DNA from: Clostridia bacterium
Lineage (GTDB): Bacteria > Bacillota > Clostridia > Oscillospirales > Acutalibacteraceae
DNA: 39,778 nucleotides
Assembly: GCA_017465505.1 (NCBI GenBank)
Contig: JAFTWB010000011.1
Span: forward strand, 1 to 39,778
Direction: 5' to 3'
Position 1 is the stretch's first letter; each line of letters begins with the position of its first letter. Below the pieces are notes generated by a model. That model saw only the letters and a program-made list of their open reading frames with translations, did not search any database and was not told the origin of the DNA. Positions 15,496 through 25,757 of this stretch are shown here, one piece after another. Made by a program: the position numbers and the translations under genes.

Positions 15496-16908
15496 TCACC
15501 TAAAGGCATATTCAAATTCTACTATGGCAAGTCTGTTTGTTTCAAGGTCATAATAGCCGTTTAAGAAAGTATATGTGCCTTTCTCTGTGGGAGCGGCATT
15601 AAGCTCGTCTGTATCAAGATTATACACAAAATAATAATCCGCACCATCCATACCGCCGCCGTATTCTACTATATCCTCAATCTCCAAGGGAATATATCTT
15701 ATCCACTTTTCGCTTAGGAAAATGTCATTTTCCAACTCTGTTGCATTCTTCTCTTCAAATATAAAAAGTCCTGTAATTTTCCTTTGATTACTATAAGGAT
15801 ATTCCTTTATACTGGCCGACTGAAAAGGCGGCAGCTCCACGCTTGTGTATGTTTCTATCTTTTGGAGATATTCCGTTGATTTTGTGCTGATTAAAGGAAA
15901 AAACACCGAAAACATAGAAAATCCAAACAAAATCACCGTCATAGCGATTCCTATTATAATACTCGGTCTGCCCTTATCCGCCTTTTTCTTAAGGTAAATA
16001 CCAAGTCCCAATGCACCCAACGAAAAAGGAATAAACAATGCAAACATCCACATTTCCTTTAACGCTTCATCTTGGGACAAAGTAGTCACCAGTATCGCAC
16101 ACAAAAAAGCAGAGGCAATGGAAATTCCGTTAAGGACGCCTGCCAGATTGTTCCACACCGATGTAACAGGATTTACAACCTTTCTCAGCGGTGTCTTTTT
16201 TACCGCCTGTTCAACCAAGGATTCCTGAGAAAGCTCCCTTCTCTTGATTATCCATGACTGTCCCAGACTTACAAAAATATAAAAATCCTTTAAAATAACG
16301 ATTTGGTCAATATCTTTATAGTATATTTTTTCTGATTCAACACACTCGTCATTCATATACATAGAGGCAACCATAAAGTCGTCATACATATCATAACGGC
16401 AAAGTGTGCCCACAACTCTTCCTGCTTTTTTCCTTGCGTTGGCGTTTGCCACAATATTCGACTTTATACACATTCCCATAGAGAGTGCACTCAAGCCCAG
16501 AAACACACTTGCAAAGACGTCCTCGGTACCCTCTACCATTGAGTATATCAGTGCTATTACAAACAGAACTATATTTACTATCATACCAAATCTGAGGGCT
16601 TTTGTTTTCTGCTTGTGAAGTCTGCCAAACTCCTCACGGCTGAGATTAACCGTTATACTTTCCACAGGCGGATTTACGGCAGACACCTGTTTTTCTTCAG
16701 CCTCTTTCTCTTCCAAAGAAAAAAGCTCATCAAGGCTTACTCCGAAAATCCTCTTAAGCAAAATCAGGTTATCTATTGTAGGCAGGGTCTGGCCTTTTTC
16801 CCACAGGCTGATTGTCTGTCGGCTGACATTCAGCTTCTGTCCCAGCTCGTCCTGCGATATATGCATATTTTTTCGATAATGTAAAATTTTCTCGCCTAAA
16901 GTCACCAC
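15496..16908 (-). CDS. XRE-family regulator with multipass membrane domain
   Basis: 470 residues from the GTG at 16908, six bases after AAGGAG; the TTG at 16914 touches the ribosome site and is unlikely. Residues about 5-60 are an XRE helix-turn-helix (ISQDELGQKLNVSRQTISLWE). After a linker there are about five membrane helices (near 105-125, 130-148, 258-280, 290-310, 320-345) with a soluble loop between the second and third, then an outer domain of about 120 residues. This joins a DNA-binding head to a membrane sensor. No ligand can be named. An 11-bp palindrome upstream of its promoter may be its operator. Confidence 0.85.
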   Translation of the reverse strand: MVTLGEKILHYRKNMHISQDELGQKLNVSRQTISLWEKGQTLPTIDNLILLKRIFGVSLDELFSLEEKEAEEKQVSAVNPPVESITVNLSREEFGRLHKQKTKALRFGMIVNIVLFVIALIYSMVEGTEDVFASVFLGLSALSMGMCIKSNIVANANARKKAGRVVGTLCRYDMYDDFMVASMYMNDECVESEKIYYKDIDQIVILKDFYIFVSLGQSWIIKRRELSQESLVEQAVKKTPLRKVVNPVTSVWNNLAGVLNGISIASAFLCAILVTTLSQDEALKEMWMFALFIPFSLGALGLGIYLKKKADKGRPSIIIGIAMTVILFGFSMFSVFFPLISTKSTEYLQKIETYTSVELPPFQSASIKEYPYSNQRKITGLFIFEEKNATELENDIFLSEKWIRYIPLEIEDIVEYGGGMDGADYYFVYNLDTDELNAAPTEKGTYTFLNGYYDLETNRLAIVEFEYAFR

Positions 16909-16931
16909 AAGCAACTCCTTTCGTTGCTTTT

Positions 16932-16960
16932 ATTATAATTCAGCCTGCAAAATTCATCAA
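16932..16960 (-). promoter_or_regulatory. Promoter of the membrane XRE regulator
   Basis: Minus strand: -35 TTGATG (16955-16960), 17-bp spacer, -10 TATAAT (16932-16937). Confidence 0.75.
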
Positions 16961-16963
16961 GCA

Positions 16964-16974
16964 CAAGTTACTTG
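16964..16974. promoter_or_regulatory. Possible operator of the XRE regulator
   Basis: Perfect palindrome CAAGT-T-ACTTG three bases upstream of the -35 box, with further CAAG/CTTG half-sites on both sides (TCAAGCAC at 16957 and 16980). Autoregulation is an inference. Confidence 0.4.
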
Positions 16975-16992
16975 ATTTTGTCAAGCACCGCT

Positions 16993-17196
16993 TGCAACCG
17001 CTCGCCGCGGTGGGCAGTTCCGCCTTTTGGCAGGTTTAATCTGACTTTTAACTACATCAACGGCTGGTCAAAGGTAAAAAAACTATAATCGCAGGCAAAG
17101 CCTGCCACCACAATGTTTGTGTTTACACAAACACATCATTGCGTAGCAACATCATCAGCCGTGCGACATCATTTTGCAACGCAAAACATCATTAAA
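16993..17196 (+). repeat. Composite mini-hairpin repeat (partial A type plus ACATCA-linker array)
   Basis: Starts with a diverged A-type unit whose leading hairpin is ACCGC-TCGCC-GCGGT, then a shared joining segment AACTATAATCGCAGG, also found at 2766. An array follows: GCAGGcaaaGCCTGC, GTTTGTGTttACACAAAC, TTGCgtaGCAA, GCCgtGC, TTTGCaacGCAAA, joined by ACATCA or variants. Same order of parts as 2690-3018. Confidence 0.8.
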
Positions 17197-17198
17197 AC

Positions 17199-17229
17199 AA
17201 AAAAACGGACACCGCAAATGCGATGTCCG
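17199..17229 (-). terminator. Terminator of rpoBC
   Basis: Minus strand: CGGACA (17229-17224) pairs with TGTCCG (17211-17206), inner CGC/GCG, followed by TTTTTTTG just after the rpoC stop. Confidence 0.85.
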
Positions 17230-17243
17230 AAATTTTTGTTTTA

Positions 17244-20200
17244 TCACTCAGTGGGAGCTGTGGGTGCCTGGGGAATGAAGTTCTCCTCAAGCTCAACGTC
17301 GGTGTAGCGACGCATACCTGTACCTGCGGGTACCAGCTTACCGATGATAACGTTCTCCTTAAGACCGATAAGGGGATCAACCTTACCCTTAATAGCGGCG
17401 TCTGTGAGAACTCTTGTTGTTTCCTGGAAGGAAGCAGCAGAGAGGAAGCTGTCTGTTGCAAGAGAAGCCTTGGTAATACCCAGGAGAAGCTGAGTCCAGC
17501 TTGCTTCCTTAAGGCCTTCTTCGCCTGCTTCAATACGCTTACGGATTTCTCTGTTGGCGTGGATAACCTCGTTCTTGTCGTACATCTGGCCGCCGAGGAA
17601 CTCTGTTGAGCCGGGATCGTCAACCTTAACCTTCTTCATCATCTGGCGAACGATAACCTCGATATGCTTATCGTTGATATCAACACCCTGTAAGCGGTAG
17701 GTAGACTGTACTTCGCTGATGAGGTAATCCTGAACAGCCTGAGCACCGAGAATTGCAAGAACATCGTGGGGGTTAACAGCACCATCGGTGATTTTGTCAC
17801 CTGCTTTGATAATCTGACCCTCCTGAACCTTAACTCTGAAGCCGAAGGGAATGAGGTACTGTCTTTCGTCCCCTGTTTCTTTATTGAAGATAACAGCGTG
17901 ACGGTTGTTCTTGATATCCTCAAAGCGAACCTCACCGTCAATCTCGGAGATAATAGCAAGGCTCTTGGGCTTTCTGCTTTCGAAGAGTTCTTCAACACGG
18001 GGAAGACCCTGTGTGATATCTTCTGCGGAAGCAACACCACCTGTATGGAAGGTTCTCATTGTAAGCTGTGTACCGGGCTCACCGATAGACTGAGCAGCGA
18101 TAATACCAACAGCTTCACCAACTGTAACAGGCTGACCGTTTGCAAGGTTAACACCGTAGCACTTGCGGCAAACGCCGTGCTTGGAGTGACAACCAAGTAC
18201 AGAACGGATTTCGATTTTCTCAACGCCTGAGTTAACAATAAGAGTAGCCTCAGCGTCTGTAATAAGTGTATCCTTGGAAACAAGAACGTTGCCGTTCTCG
18301 TCCTTAAAGTCGTGAACAAGGTATCTGCCGAGAAGACGCTCGTGCATATCCTCGATAACCTGCTTACCACTCTTAATGTCAAATACTTCAAGACCCTCTG
18401 TGGTGTGGCAATCGTCCTCACGGATGATAACCTCCTGAGAAACGTCAACAAGTCGACGTGTAAGGTAACCTGAGTCAGCAGTACGAAGAGCTGTATCGGC
18501 AAGACCCTTTCTGGCACCACGGGAAGAAATAAAGTATTCCAGAATGTTAAGGCCTTCACGGTAGTTAGCCTTGATGGGGATTTCGATTGTCTTACCGGAT
18601 GTGTTGGCGATAAGACCACGCATACCTGCAAGCTGACGAATCTGGCTCATACTGCCTCGAGCACCTGAGTCTGCCATCATAAAGATGGGGTTGTATCTGT
18701 CAAGACCCTTCTGAAGAGCAGAAGTAACGTCGTTAGTTGCCTTGTCCCAGATTTTGAGGACTTCTGTGTATCTTTCTTCGTCAGAACGCAGACCCATCAT
18801 ATACTCGTCGCGGATTGCGTCAACGTCCTTCTCAGCCTGAGCTAAGATTTCCTTCTTCTGGGGAGGAATAATAGCGTCGCAAACAGCAACGGTAATAGCA
18901 CCACGGGTGGAGTACTTGTAGCCCTGACTCTTGATGTCGTCAAGAACTCTTGCGGTAATCTCTGTGCCGTGATATTTGATACAGGCGTCAATGATTTTAC
19001 CAAGCTGCTTCTTACCAACAAGGAAGTCAATCTCAAACTTAAGGAGATTTTCGGGGTTAGTTCTGTCAACAAAGCCAAGGTCCTGAGGAATGGGATTGTT
19101 GAAGATAATCTTACCCATTGTTGTATCAACCAAAGCAGTACGCTCTACGCCGTCAATAACTGCTGTGCGTCTTACTTTAATCTTGGAGTGAAGTGTGATG
19201 TAGCCTGTGGAGTAAGCCATCATAGCCTCATCCACATCCTTGAACACCTTACCCTCACCCGGCTCATTGTCCTTATCAAGTGTAAGGTAGTAAGAACCGA
19301 GAATCATATCCTGTGTAGGAACTGCAACAGGGTGACCGTCGGAAGGCTTGAGTAAGTTGCCTGCGGCAAGCATAAGGAAACGTGCCTCGGCCTGAGCCTC
19401 TGCGGAAAGGGGAACGTGCACAGCCATCTGGTCGCCGTCGAAGTCAGCGTTGTAAGCTGTACAAACAAGGGGATGAAGCTTTAAAGCTCTACCCTCTACT
19501 AAAACAGGCTCGAATGCCTGAATACCAAGTCGGTGAAGTGTTGGAGCACGGTTGAGTAAAACGGGATGACCCTTGATTACAACCTCAAGTGCGTCCCAAA
19601 CCTCGGGCTTTGCTCTTTCAACTGCTTTTCTTGCAGCCTTAATATTCTGAACTGCCTTTGTTTCAACAAGACGCTTCATAACGAAGGGCTTGAAGAGCTC
19701 CAGAGCCATCTCCTTGGGAAGACCGCACTGGTACATCTTAAGCTCAGGGCCAACAACGATAACGGAACGGCCTGAATAGTCAACTCGCTTACCAAGAAGG
19801 TTCTGTCTGAATCGACCCTGCTTACCCTTAAGCATATCGGAAAGGGACTTGAGAGCACGGTTGTTGGGGCCTGTTACAGGTCTGCCGCGTCTGCCGTTGT
19901 CAATAAGTGCGTCAACAGCTTCCTGAAGCATACGCTTCTCGTTGCGGATGATGATATCGGGAGCCTGAAGCTCAAGAAGTCTTTTAAGACGGTTATTTCT
20001 GTTAATAACTCTACGGTAGAGGTCGTTAAGGTCACTTGTTGCAAAGCGGCCACCGTCCAGCTGTACCATAGGTCTGATATCCGGGGGAATAACGGGAATA
20101 ACGTCAAGAATCATCCACTCGGGACGGTTGCCTGACATTCTGAAGCTTTCTACAACCTCAAGTCTTTTCTGAAGTCTTAACTTCTTCTGACCTGAAGCGT

Positions 20201-20789
20201 CCTCAAGCTCAGCCTTAAGCTCAGCTGAAAGCTCATCAAGGTCGATTTCCTTAAGAAGGTCACGGATAGCCTCAGCACCCATAGCTGCCTTGAAGTCGTC
20301 CTCGTACTTCTCACGCATATCACTGTACTCACGCTCGGTGAGGAACTGCATTTTCATAAGGTCACGGCAGTCGCCGGGATCTGTAACGATATACTGAGCA
20401 AAGTAGAGAACCTTCTCAAGCATTCTGGGAGAAATATCTAAGATAAGGGAAATTCTTGAGGGAATACCCTTGAAGTACCAGATGTGGGATACAGGGGCAG
20501 CAAGCTCAATGTGACCCATTCTCTCACGTCTTACCTTTGCACGTGTAACCTCAACACCGCAACGGTCACAAACCTTGCCCTTGAAGCGGATTCTCTTGTA
20601 CTTACCGCAGTGGCACTCCCAGTCCTTTGTAGGTCCGAAAATACGCTCGCAGAAAAGACCGTCACGCTCAGGCTTTAAGGTACGGTAGTTGATGGTTTCG
20701 GGCTTTTTAACCTCGCCGTGTGACCAAGCCCTGATTTGCTCAGGAGAGGCCAAGCCGATTTTTATAGAATCAAAAACAGTATTATCCAT
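17244..20789 (-). CDS. rpoC: DNA-directed RNA polymerase subunit beta'
   Basis: 1181 residues, full length for a Firmicute. First zinc ribbon C59-x-C61...C74-x2-C77; the absolutely conserved NADFDGDQ at 447-454 carries the three catalytic aspartates that hold the active-site magnesium. A second zinc cluster lies near residue 870 ([11 protein letters not shown]). It forms the RNA polymerase core with beta, alpha2 and omega. It starts 14 bp after the rpoB stop, with AAGGAGG in the gap. The C-terminal tail is short (QAPTAPTE). Nothing is missing. It is not followed by rpsL-rpsG-fusA-tuf here. Confidence 0.99.
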   Translation of the reverse strand: MDNTVFDSIKIGLASPEQIRAWSHGEVKKPETINYRTLKPERDGLFCERIFGPTKDWECHCGKYKRIRFKGKVCDRCGVEVTRAKVRRERMGHIELAAPVSHIWYFKGIPSRISLILDISPRMLEKVLYFAQYIVTDPGDCRDLMKMQFLTEREYSDMREKYEDDFKAAMGAEAIRDLLKEIDLDELSAELKAELEDASGQKKLRLQKRLEVVESFRMSGNRPEWMILDVIPVIPPDIRPMVQLDGGRFATSDLNDLYRRVINRNNRLKRLLELQAPDIIIRNEKRMLQEAVDALIDNGRRGRPVTGPNNRALKSLSDMLKGKQGRFRQNLLGKRVDYSGRSVIVVGPELKMYQCGLPKEMALELFKPFVMKRLVETKAVQNIKAARKAVERAKPEVWDALEVVIKGHPVLLNRAPTLHRLGIQAFEPVLVEGRALKLHPLVCTAYNADFDGDQMAVHVPLSAEAQAEARFLMLAAGNLLKPSDGHPVAVPTQDMILGSYYLTLDKDNEPGEGKVFKDVDEAMMAYSTGYITLHSKIKVRRTAVIDGVERTALVDTTMGKIIFNNPIPQDLGFVDRTNPENLLKFEIDFLVGKKQLGKIIDACIKYHGTEITARVLDDIKSQGYKYSTRGAITVAVCDAIIPPQKKEILAQAEKDVDAIRDEYMMGLRSDEERYTEVLKIWDKATNDVTSALQKGLDRYNPIFMMADSGARGSMSQIRQLAGMRGLIANTSGKTIEIPIKANYREGLNILEYFISSRGARKGLADTALRTADSGYLTRRLVDVSQEVIIREDDCHTTEGLEVFDIKSGKQVIEDMHERLLGRYLVHDFKDENGNVLVSKDTLITDAEATLIVNSGVEKIEIRSVLGCHSKHGVCRKCYGVNLANGQPVTVGEAVGIIAAQSIGEPGTQLTMRTFHTGGVASAEDITQGLPRVEELFESRKPKSLAIISEIDGEVRFEDIKNNRHAVIFNKETGDERQYLIPFGFRVKVQEGQIIKAGDKITDGAVNPHDVLAILGAQAVQDYLISEVQSTYRLQGVDINDKHIEVIVRQMMKKVKVDDPGSTEFLGGQMYDKNEVIHANREIRKRIEAGEEGLKEASWTQLLLGITKASLATDSFLSAASFQETTRVLTDAAIKGKVDPLIGLKENVIIGKLVPAGTGMRRYTDVELEENFIPQAPTAPTE

Positions 20790-20803
20790 TAGCTTTTACC
20801 TCC

Positions 20804-23800
20804 TTAAAATTCGTCACTGCCGTGGTCGTCGTAAAAATCAAAGTCGTCGGAGTCATCAATAAGTGAGCTCTCGTCGAACATATTGCCTTCTTCGCCTTCT
20901 TCGTCAATCATAAAGCCTTCCATATCGGAAGTCATAACGTCGTCGCCGTCGAAGTCAACATCATTTGCAGGTACTAAATCCTCGTCCTCGTCAAACTTCT
21001 GCTTAAGGTCGATTTCCTCGCCATCTCTGTCAAGAACACGAACATCAAGAGAAAGGGACTGAAGCTCTTTAATAAGAACCTTGAAGGACTCGGGAATACC
21101 GGGCATAGGAATGTTCTGACCCTTAACAATAGCCTCGTAAGTCTTAACACGACCAACAACGTCGTCAGACTTAACAGTCAGAATTTCCTGAAGTGTATAA
21201 GCAGCACCGTAAGCTTCCAGTGCCCAAACTTCCATTTCACCGAAACGCTGGCCGCCGAACTGAGCCTTACCGCCCAGAGGCTGCTGTGTAACGAGAGAAT
21301 AGGGGCCTGTGCTTCGTGCGTGAATCTTATCGTCAACAAGATGATGGAGCTTGAGGTAGTACATATAACCAACAGTTACAGGGTTATCGAAGTAATCACC
21401 TGTTCTGCCGTCCTTAAGCCAGGTCTTGCAATCCTTTGTGATACCGTTCTGTCTTAAGCACTCACCAAAGTCAATGCCTACAACCTGACTCTTATCGGGA
21501 TACTCGCCTCGCTCGCTTCTTGCTCGCATTTCGTCGTAAGCGTCGAAGATATCCTGCTCGTGAGCACCGTCAAATACAGGAGTCATAACCTTAATGCCGA
21601 GAGCCTTTGCAGCATAGCCAAGGTGAACCTCAAGCACCTGACCGATGTTCATACGGGAAGGAACGCCCAGAGGGTTAAGAACAATGTCAAGAGGAGTACC
21701 GTCGGGAAGGAAGGGCATATCCTCAACAGGAAGAATACGGGAAACAACACCCTTGTTACCGTGACGACCTGCCATCTTATCGCCCACACTGATTTTTCTC
21801 TTCTGAGCAAGGTAAACTCTTACTACCTTGTTAACGCCGGGCTTAAGCTCATCACGGCTGTCCTCACGGGTAAACACCTTAACGTCAACAACGATACCGC
21901 ACTCGCCGTGGGGAACTCTGAGGGAAGTATCTCTTACCTCTCTTGCCTTCTCACCGAAGATTGCTCGAAGGAGTCTTTCCTCGGCAGTAAGCTCGGTTTC
22001 ACCCTTGGGAGTAACCTTACCAACTAAGATGTCGTCTGCGTGAACCTCAGCACCGATGTGGATAATACCGTCCTCATCAAGGTCTTTGAGCATATCCTCA
22101 CCAACATTGGGGATGTCACGGGTAATTTCCTCAGCACCAAGCTTTGTATCTCTGGCTTCGGTTTCGTACTCTTCAATATGAATAGATGTGTAAACATCAT
22201 CTCTAACAATTTTTTCGGAAATAAGAACAGCGTCCTCGTAGTTATAACCTTCCCAGGTCATAAAGCCGATGAGAGCGTTCTTACCAAGGGAAATCTCGCC
22301 GTCCTTTGTAGCAGGGCCATCAGCAAGAACCTCGCCCTTTACAACTCTCTGGCCACGGGTAACAACAGGAATCTGGTTGATACAGGTACCCTGATTGGAG
22401 CGTAAGAACTTAATAACCTTGTAATCCTTAATAAGACCGGAGTCGTACTGAACACGGATGGTTTCAGCGTCAGCGCTCATAACTACGCCGTCTTCCTCAG
22501 CAAGAATACAAACGCCTGAGTCTGTACCTGCCTTGTACTCCATACCTGTGCCGACAAAGGGGCTCTGGGTAACCATAAGGGGAACAGCCTGACGCTGCAT
22601 GTTAGCACCCATAAGAGCTCGGTTTGCGTCGTCGTTCTCAAGGAAGGGAATCATAGATGTAGCAACAGAGATAACCATTCTTGGTGAAACGTCCATATAG
22701 TCGAACTTCTTAACGTCAAGCTCAACGAACTCATCTCTGTGACGGCCAACAGCACGGGCTGTTGTGAAGTGACCCTCATCATCAAGAGGAGTATTAGCCT
22801 GAGCTACATAGAACTCATCCTCCTGATCAGCTGTCATATATACAACCTCGTCAGTAACTCTGCCTGCCTGCTTGTCGATTTTTCTGTAAGCGGCCTCAAT
22901 AAAACCGTACTCGTTAATCTGAGAGAAAGTAGCAAGGTAAGAGATAAGACCGATGTTAGGACCTTCAGGAGTTTCGATAGGACACATTCTGCCGTAGTGG
23001 CTGTAGTGAACGTCTCGAACCTCGAAGCCTGCACGATCTCTGGAGAGACCGCCGGGACCAAGAGCAGAAAGTCTTCTCTTATGAGTAAGCTCTGCAAGGG
23101 GGTTTGTCTGGTCCATAAACTGAGAAAGAGGGGATGAACCGAAGAACTCCTTGATAGCAGCAGTTACGGGTCTGATATTTATAAGTGTGTTGGGAGCAAG
23201 TGACTCAACATCCTGTGCCTGAAGAGTCATTCTCTCGCGGATAACACGCTCAAGACGGCTAAAGCCTATTCTGAACTGGTTCTGTAAAAGCTCGCCTACG
23301 CAACGGATACGACGGTTACCAAGGTGGTCGATGTCATCTGTTGTGCCAACGTGCTCTGCAAGGTTGTTCATATAGTTGATGGAAGCAAAGATATCGTCCA
23401 AGATAATGTGATTGGGCACAAGCTCTGCTGCTCTTGCCTTAATCATTTCCTTAAGCTCTGCCTCGTTCTCGGCTGCGTCTAAAATCTCGCAAAGTACAGG
23501 GAAGTAAACCTTCTCCTTGATACCGCACTCAGCGTCTGCGTCAAAGTTAACATAGCAAGCGATGTCTACCATATTGTTGGAGATAATCTTAATCTCCTTA
23601 CCCTCAACAGAAACAAAAGCCTCTCTTACACCTGCGTTTTCAATTACCATAGCCTTTGCTCTGGAAACTGTTTCGCCACGGTTTGCGAGCACTTCGCCTG
23701 TTCTGGGGTCAGCAATGGGAGCTGAGAGCACCTGATTTGCAAGTCTTTGAGAAATACCAAGCTTTTTGTTATACTTGTAACGGCCGACTCTGGACATATC

Positions 23801-24601
23801 GTAACGTCTGGGGTCGAAGAAAAGGCCGTTTAAATGTGCCTGAGCACTTTCAACTGTGGGAGGCTCGGAAGGTCTTAATTTGCGGTAAACCTCGATTAAG
23901 CCTGTTTCCACGCTGTCGGTGGTGTCCTTCTCAAGAGTTGCCTTGATACGGTCATCTTCACCGAAATATTCTAAAATCTCGGCATTTGTGCCAAGACCTA
24001 ATGCACGCAAAAATACTGTAATGGGAATCTTGCGGTTTTTATCAATACGAACATAGAAAACATTGTTTACGTCGTTTTCATATTCAAGCCAGGCACCACG
24101 GTTAGGAATAACTGTGGAAGAGAAAAGCTCAAAGCCTGTCTTGTCGTGGTCCATCTTGTAGTAAACACCGGGAGAACGAACAAGCTGAGAAACAATAACT
24201 CTCTCTGCACCGTTGATAACAAAAGTACCGCTGTCTGTCATAAGGGGGAAATCACCCATAAAGACGTTGGATTCTTTGATTTCGCCTGTTTCTTTATTCA
24301 GGAGTCGTGCTGTAACTCTCAGTGCTGCGGAATAAGTTGCGTCCCTTTCCTTGCACTCGATTACACTGTAATTGGGATGGTCTACGTCCAGAGTGTAGTC
24401 GATAAAATCGAGAATAAGGTTACCTGAGTAATCTGTAATCTCCGATACATCTCTGAATACCTCTTTCAGTCCCTCGTCGAGGAACCACTGGTAAGACTTC
24501 TTCTGAACTTCGATGAGGTTAGGCATCTGGATAACTTCATCAATATTAGCGAAGCTTACTCTCTCGCTGTTGCCGAGCTTAACGGGCTTAGCGTTAATCA
24601 T
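20804..24601 (-). CDS. rpoB: DNA-directed RNA polymerase subunit beta
   Basis: 1265 residues from the ATG at 24601 ([10 protein letters not shown]), preceded by AAGGAGTGA; the longer open frame adds 26 residues unlike any beta subunit. It shows the rifampicin-pocket region ([17 protein letters not shown], then [14 protein letters not shown]), with the residues at the E. coli D516, H526 and S531 positions unchanged, as in sensitive enzymes. [11 protein letters not shown] and the C-terminal region with [19 protein letters not shown] are intact. The very end is acidic ([11 protein letters not shown]). Neither rplJ nor rplL lies upstream, which is less usual. It has its own promoter and a leader of about 190 nt. 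Confidence 0.98.
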   Translation of the reverse strand: MINAKPVKLGNSERVSFANIDEVIQMPNLIEVQKKSYQWFLDEGLKEVFRDVSEITDYSGNLILDFIDYTLDVDHPNYSVIECKERDATYSAALRVTARLLNKETGEIKESNVFMGDFPLMTDSGTFVINGAERVIVSQLVRSPGVYYKMDHDKTGFELFSSTVIPNRGAWLEYENDVNNVFYVRIDKNRKIPITVFLRALGLGTNAEILEYFGEDDRIKATLEKDTTDSVETGLIEVYRKLRPSEPPTVESAQAHLNGLFFDPRRYDMSRVGRYKYNKKLGISQRLANQVLSAPIADPRTGEVLANRGETVSRAKAMVIENAGVREAFVSVEGKEIKIISNNMVDIACYVNFDADAECGIKEKVYFPVLCEILDAAENEAELKEMIKARAAELVPNHIILDDIFASINYMNNLAEHVGTTDDIDHLGNRRIRCVGELLQNQFRIGFSRLERVIRERMTLQAQDVESLAPNTLINIRPVTAAIKEFFGSSPLSQFMDQTNPLAELTHKRRLSALGPGGLSRDRAGFEVRDVHYSHYGRMCPIETPEGPNIGLISYLATFSQINEYGFIEAAYRKIDKQAGRVTDEVVYMTADQEDEFYVAQANTPLDDEGHFTTARAVGRHRDEFVELDVKKFDYMDVSPRMVISVATSMIPFLENDDANRALMGANMQRQAVPLMVTQSPFVGTGMEYKAGTDSGVCILAEEDGVVMSADAETIRVQYDSGLIKDYKVIKFLRSNQGTCINQIPVVTRGQRVVKGEVLADGPATKDGEISLGKNALIGFMTWEGYNYEDAVLISEKIVRDDVYTSIHIEEYETEARDTKLGAEEITRDIPNVGEDMLKDLDEDGIIHIGAEVHADDILVGKVTPKGETELTAEERLLRAIFGEKAREVRDTSLRVPHGECGIVVDVKVFTREDSRDELKPGVNKVVRVYLAQKRKISVGDKMAGRHGNKGVVSRILPVEDMPFLPDGTPLDIVLNPLGVPSRMNIGQVLEVHLGYAAKALGIKVMTPVFDGAHEQDIFDAYDEMRARSERGEYPDKSQVVGIDFGECLRQNGITKDCKTWLKDGRTGDYFDNPVTVGYMYYLKLHHLVDDKIHARSTGPYSLVTQQPLGGKAQFGGQRFGEMEVWALEAYGAAYTLQEILTVKSDDVVGRVKTYEAIVKGQNIPMPGIPESFKVLIKELQSLSLDVRVLDRDGEEIDLKQKFDEDEDLVPANDVDFDGDDVMTSDMEGFMIDEEGEEGNMFDESSLIDDSDDFDFYDDHGSDEF

Positions 24602-24788
24602 TAGGCATATCACTCCTTTTTGAAATTCTAAGTTGCTCCACCGCAAAAGGGGCAACCAAAGGTAAAAGTGCGGTAACAAAAAACTTCCATAAATTTACCA
24701 CTTGACAAGCGGAGATTTATGTGATATATTTCTCAGTTCACGATTTTGTGAAATCTGAAAAGGGGTAAATCCCCCCATAATGTTACAT
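24602..24788 (-). promoter_or_regulatory. Long structured leader of rpoBC
   Basis: About 187 nt between the promoter and the rpoB start. Read on the minus strand it has a GGGG-ATTTA-CCCC hairpin, then TTTTCAGATTTCAC pairing with GTGAACTGAGAAA around AAAATC (one bulge), then GTTGC/GCAAC close to the ribosome site. No terminator is obvious. It may set translation or attenuation of rpoB; the role is inferred. Confidence 0.45.
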
Positions 24789-24794
24789 CATAGC

Positions 24795-24823
24795 ATTATA
24801 GGAGAAAAAACCTGCAAAGTCAA
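24795..24823 (-). promoter_or_regulatory. Promoter of rpoBC
   Basis: Minus strand: -35 TTGACT (24818-24823), 17-bp spacer, -10 TATAAT (24795-24800). The stretch 24830-25015 beyond it shows only a small GGTGTCA/TGACACACC hairpin near 24970. Confidence 0.8.
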
Positions 24824-25017
24824 GGGTTTTTTCTCATTTTTTCTGAAATTTTTTGTCTTTAATTCTAATACGCAATCATTTTTTAAAATCACTTGTTCTC
24901 AGTAATTCAAGAAACACCCGACGCAGTGTATTGTTTTTGGCTCGCTTTTCCCATTCCCTGCCACTTTTTGTGGTGTCAACTTCTGACACACCCTCAATAT
25001 ATAGTGCCCCCAGGGCA

Positions 25018-25200
25018 ATATTTGCGTAGCAAATACTTCATAATACTTTACTTCATACACATTTTGTGTACTTCATATTCCCCTAAGGAATACTTCATTT
25101 AAAAAGGGTTAATGAAATATCGCCCTTGTCCATATGAAATACACCCGTGTATTAAGTATTGCAACGCAATATAAAGTATTTTCCGTCGGAAAATATATTT
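25018..25200. repeat. Mini-hairpin array, ACTTCAT/ATGAA linkers (array D)
   Basis: Left half joined by ACTTCAT: ATTTGCgtaGCAAAT, ACACAttttGTGT, ATTCCcctaaGGAAT. Right half with ATGAA or TAAAG joins: ATACACccgTGTAT, TATTGCaacGCAATA, TATTTTCCgtcGGAAAATA. As in array C the linker flips strand at the middle. The TATTTTCC/GGAAAATA stem also occurs in array C with a different loop. Confidence 0.8.
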
Positions 25201-25204
25201 CCCC

Positions 25205-25230
25205 TGAACCAACCCCACACATAAATCGTA
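25205..25230 (+). promoter_or_regulatory. ECF-type promoter of the sigma/anti-sigma pair
   Basis: TGAACC (25205-25210), 16-bp spacer, CGTA (25227-25230), close to the sigma-W-type pattern TGAAAC-N16-CGTA. It lies 35 bp before the sigma gene, so the sigma factor probably drives its own operon. Confidence 0.6.
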
Positions 25231-25265
25231 TATATAGTGAAAGCTTTCAGAAAGGAGGTTTTGCC

Positions 25266-25757
25266 GTGAACAAAATCTCAGAATACATAAACCTTTACGG
25301 CAGGGACTTAAGCAGACTCTGCACCTCTCTCACAAACACCCGAGATGACGCACAGGACCTTTACCAAGCCACTTGGGAAAAAGCAATCCGCAAAATTTCA
25401 AAATACGATAGCTCAAAGCCTTTTGATAAATGGCTCTTTGCAATCTGCGTCAACACCTTCAAGGATATGGTAAAATCCCCTTTTCGCAGAAAAATCCTGC
25501 AATTTGACAAAACCGAGGAGCTGGAGCGTACACTTAACTCCATCTCAGACACCGAAATCTCCCGTGACGAATTTTTAAGCCTGCACTGTGCTATCAAAAA
25601 GCTGACCGTAGAAAAACGTCAGGTACTTGCCCTTTACTACTTCAAGGACTATTCCTTAAAGGAAGTAGCCCGGATTTTAAATATCCCCGAGGGCACGGTA
25701 AAATCACGCCTCAGCAGTGCAAGGCTGGACTTAAGAAAGGAGCTTGAAAATGAGTAA
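25266..25757 (+). CDS. ECF RNA polymerase sigma factor (first locus)
   Basis: 163 residues from the GTG at 25266, seven bases after AAAGGAGG; the upstream extension of the frame runs through array D and the promoter and is not coding. Sigma-70 region 2 covers about 8-75 (RDDAQDLYQATWEKA...KPFDKWLFAICVNTFKD). Region 4 covers about 105-158 (LTVEKRQVLALYYFKDYSLKEVA, EGTVKSRLSSARLDLR). Group IV sigma factor that redirects RNA polymerase in response to envelope signals. The next gene overlaps it by 8 bp, as is usual for an anti-sigma partner. Confidence 0.92.
   Translation: MNKISEYINLYGRDLSRLCTSLTNTRDDAQDLYQATWEKAIRKISKYDSSKPFDKWLFAICVNTFKDMVKSPFRRKILQFDKTEELERTLNSISDTEISRDEFLSLHCAIKKLTVEKRQVLALYYFKDYSLKEVARILNIPEGTVKSRLSSARLDLRKELENE

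Noticed and set aside
17113-17307. 64-residue ORF on the plus strand
   Set aside because: It translates hairpin repeats and the rpoBC terminator, antisense to the end of rpoC.
17223-24427. Many long antisense frames across rpoB and rpoC
   Set aside because: Shadows of strongly coding sequence; no ribosome sites or domains.
24602-24679. Longer rpoB start at 24679
   Set aside because: The extra 26 residues are unlike beta-subunit N-termini, and the frame lacks a ribosome site there.
25134-25265. Longer first ECF sigma start at 25134
   Set aside because: The extension translates hairpin array D and the promoter; the GTG at 25266 has AAAGGAGG seven bases upstream.
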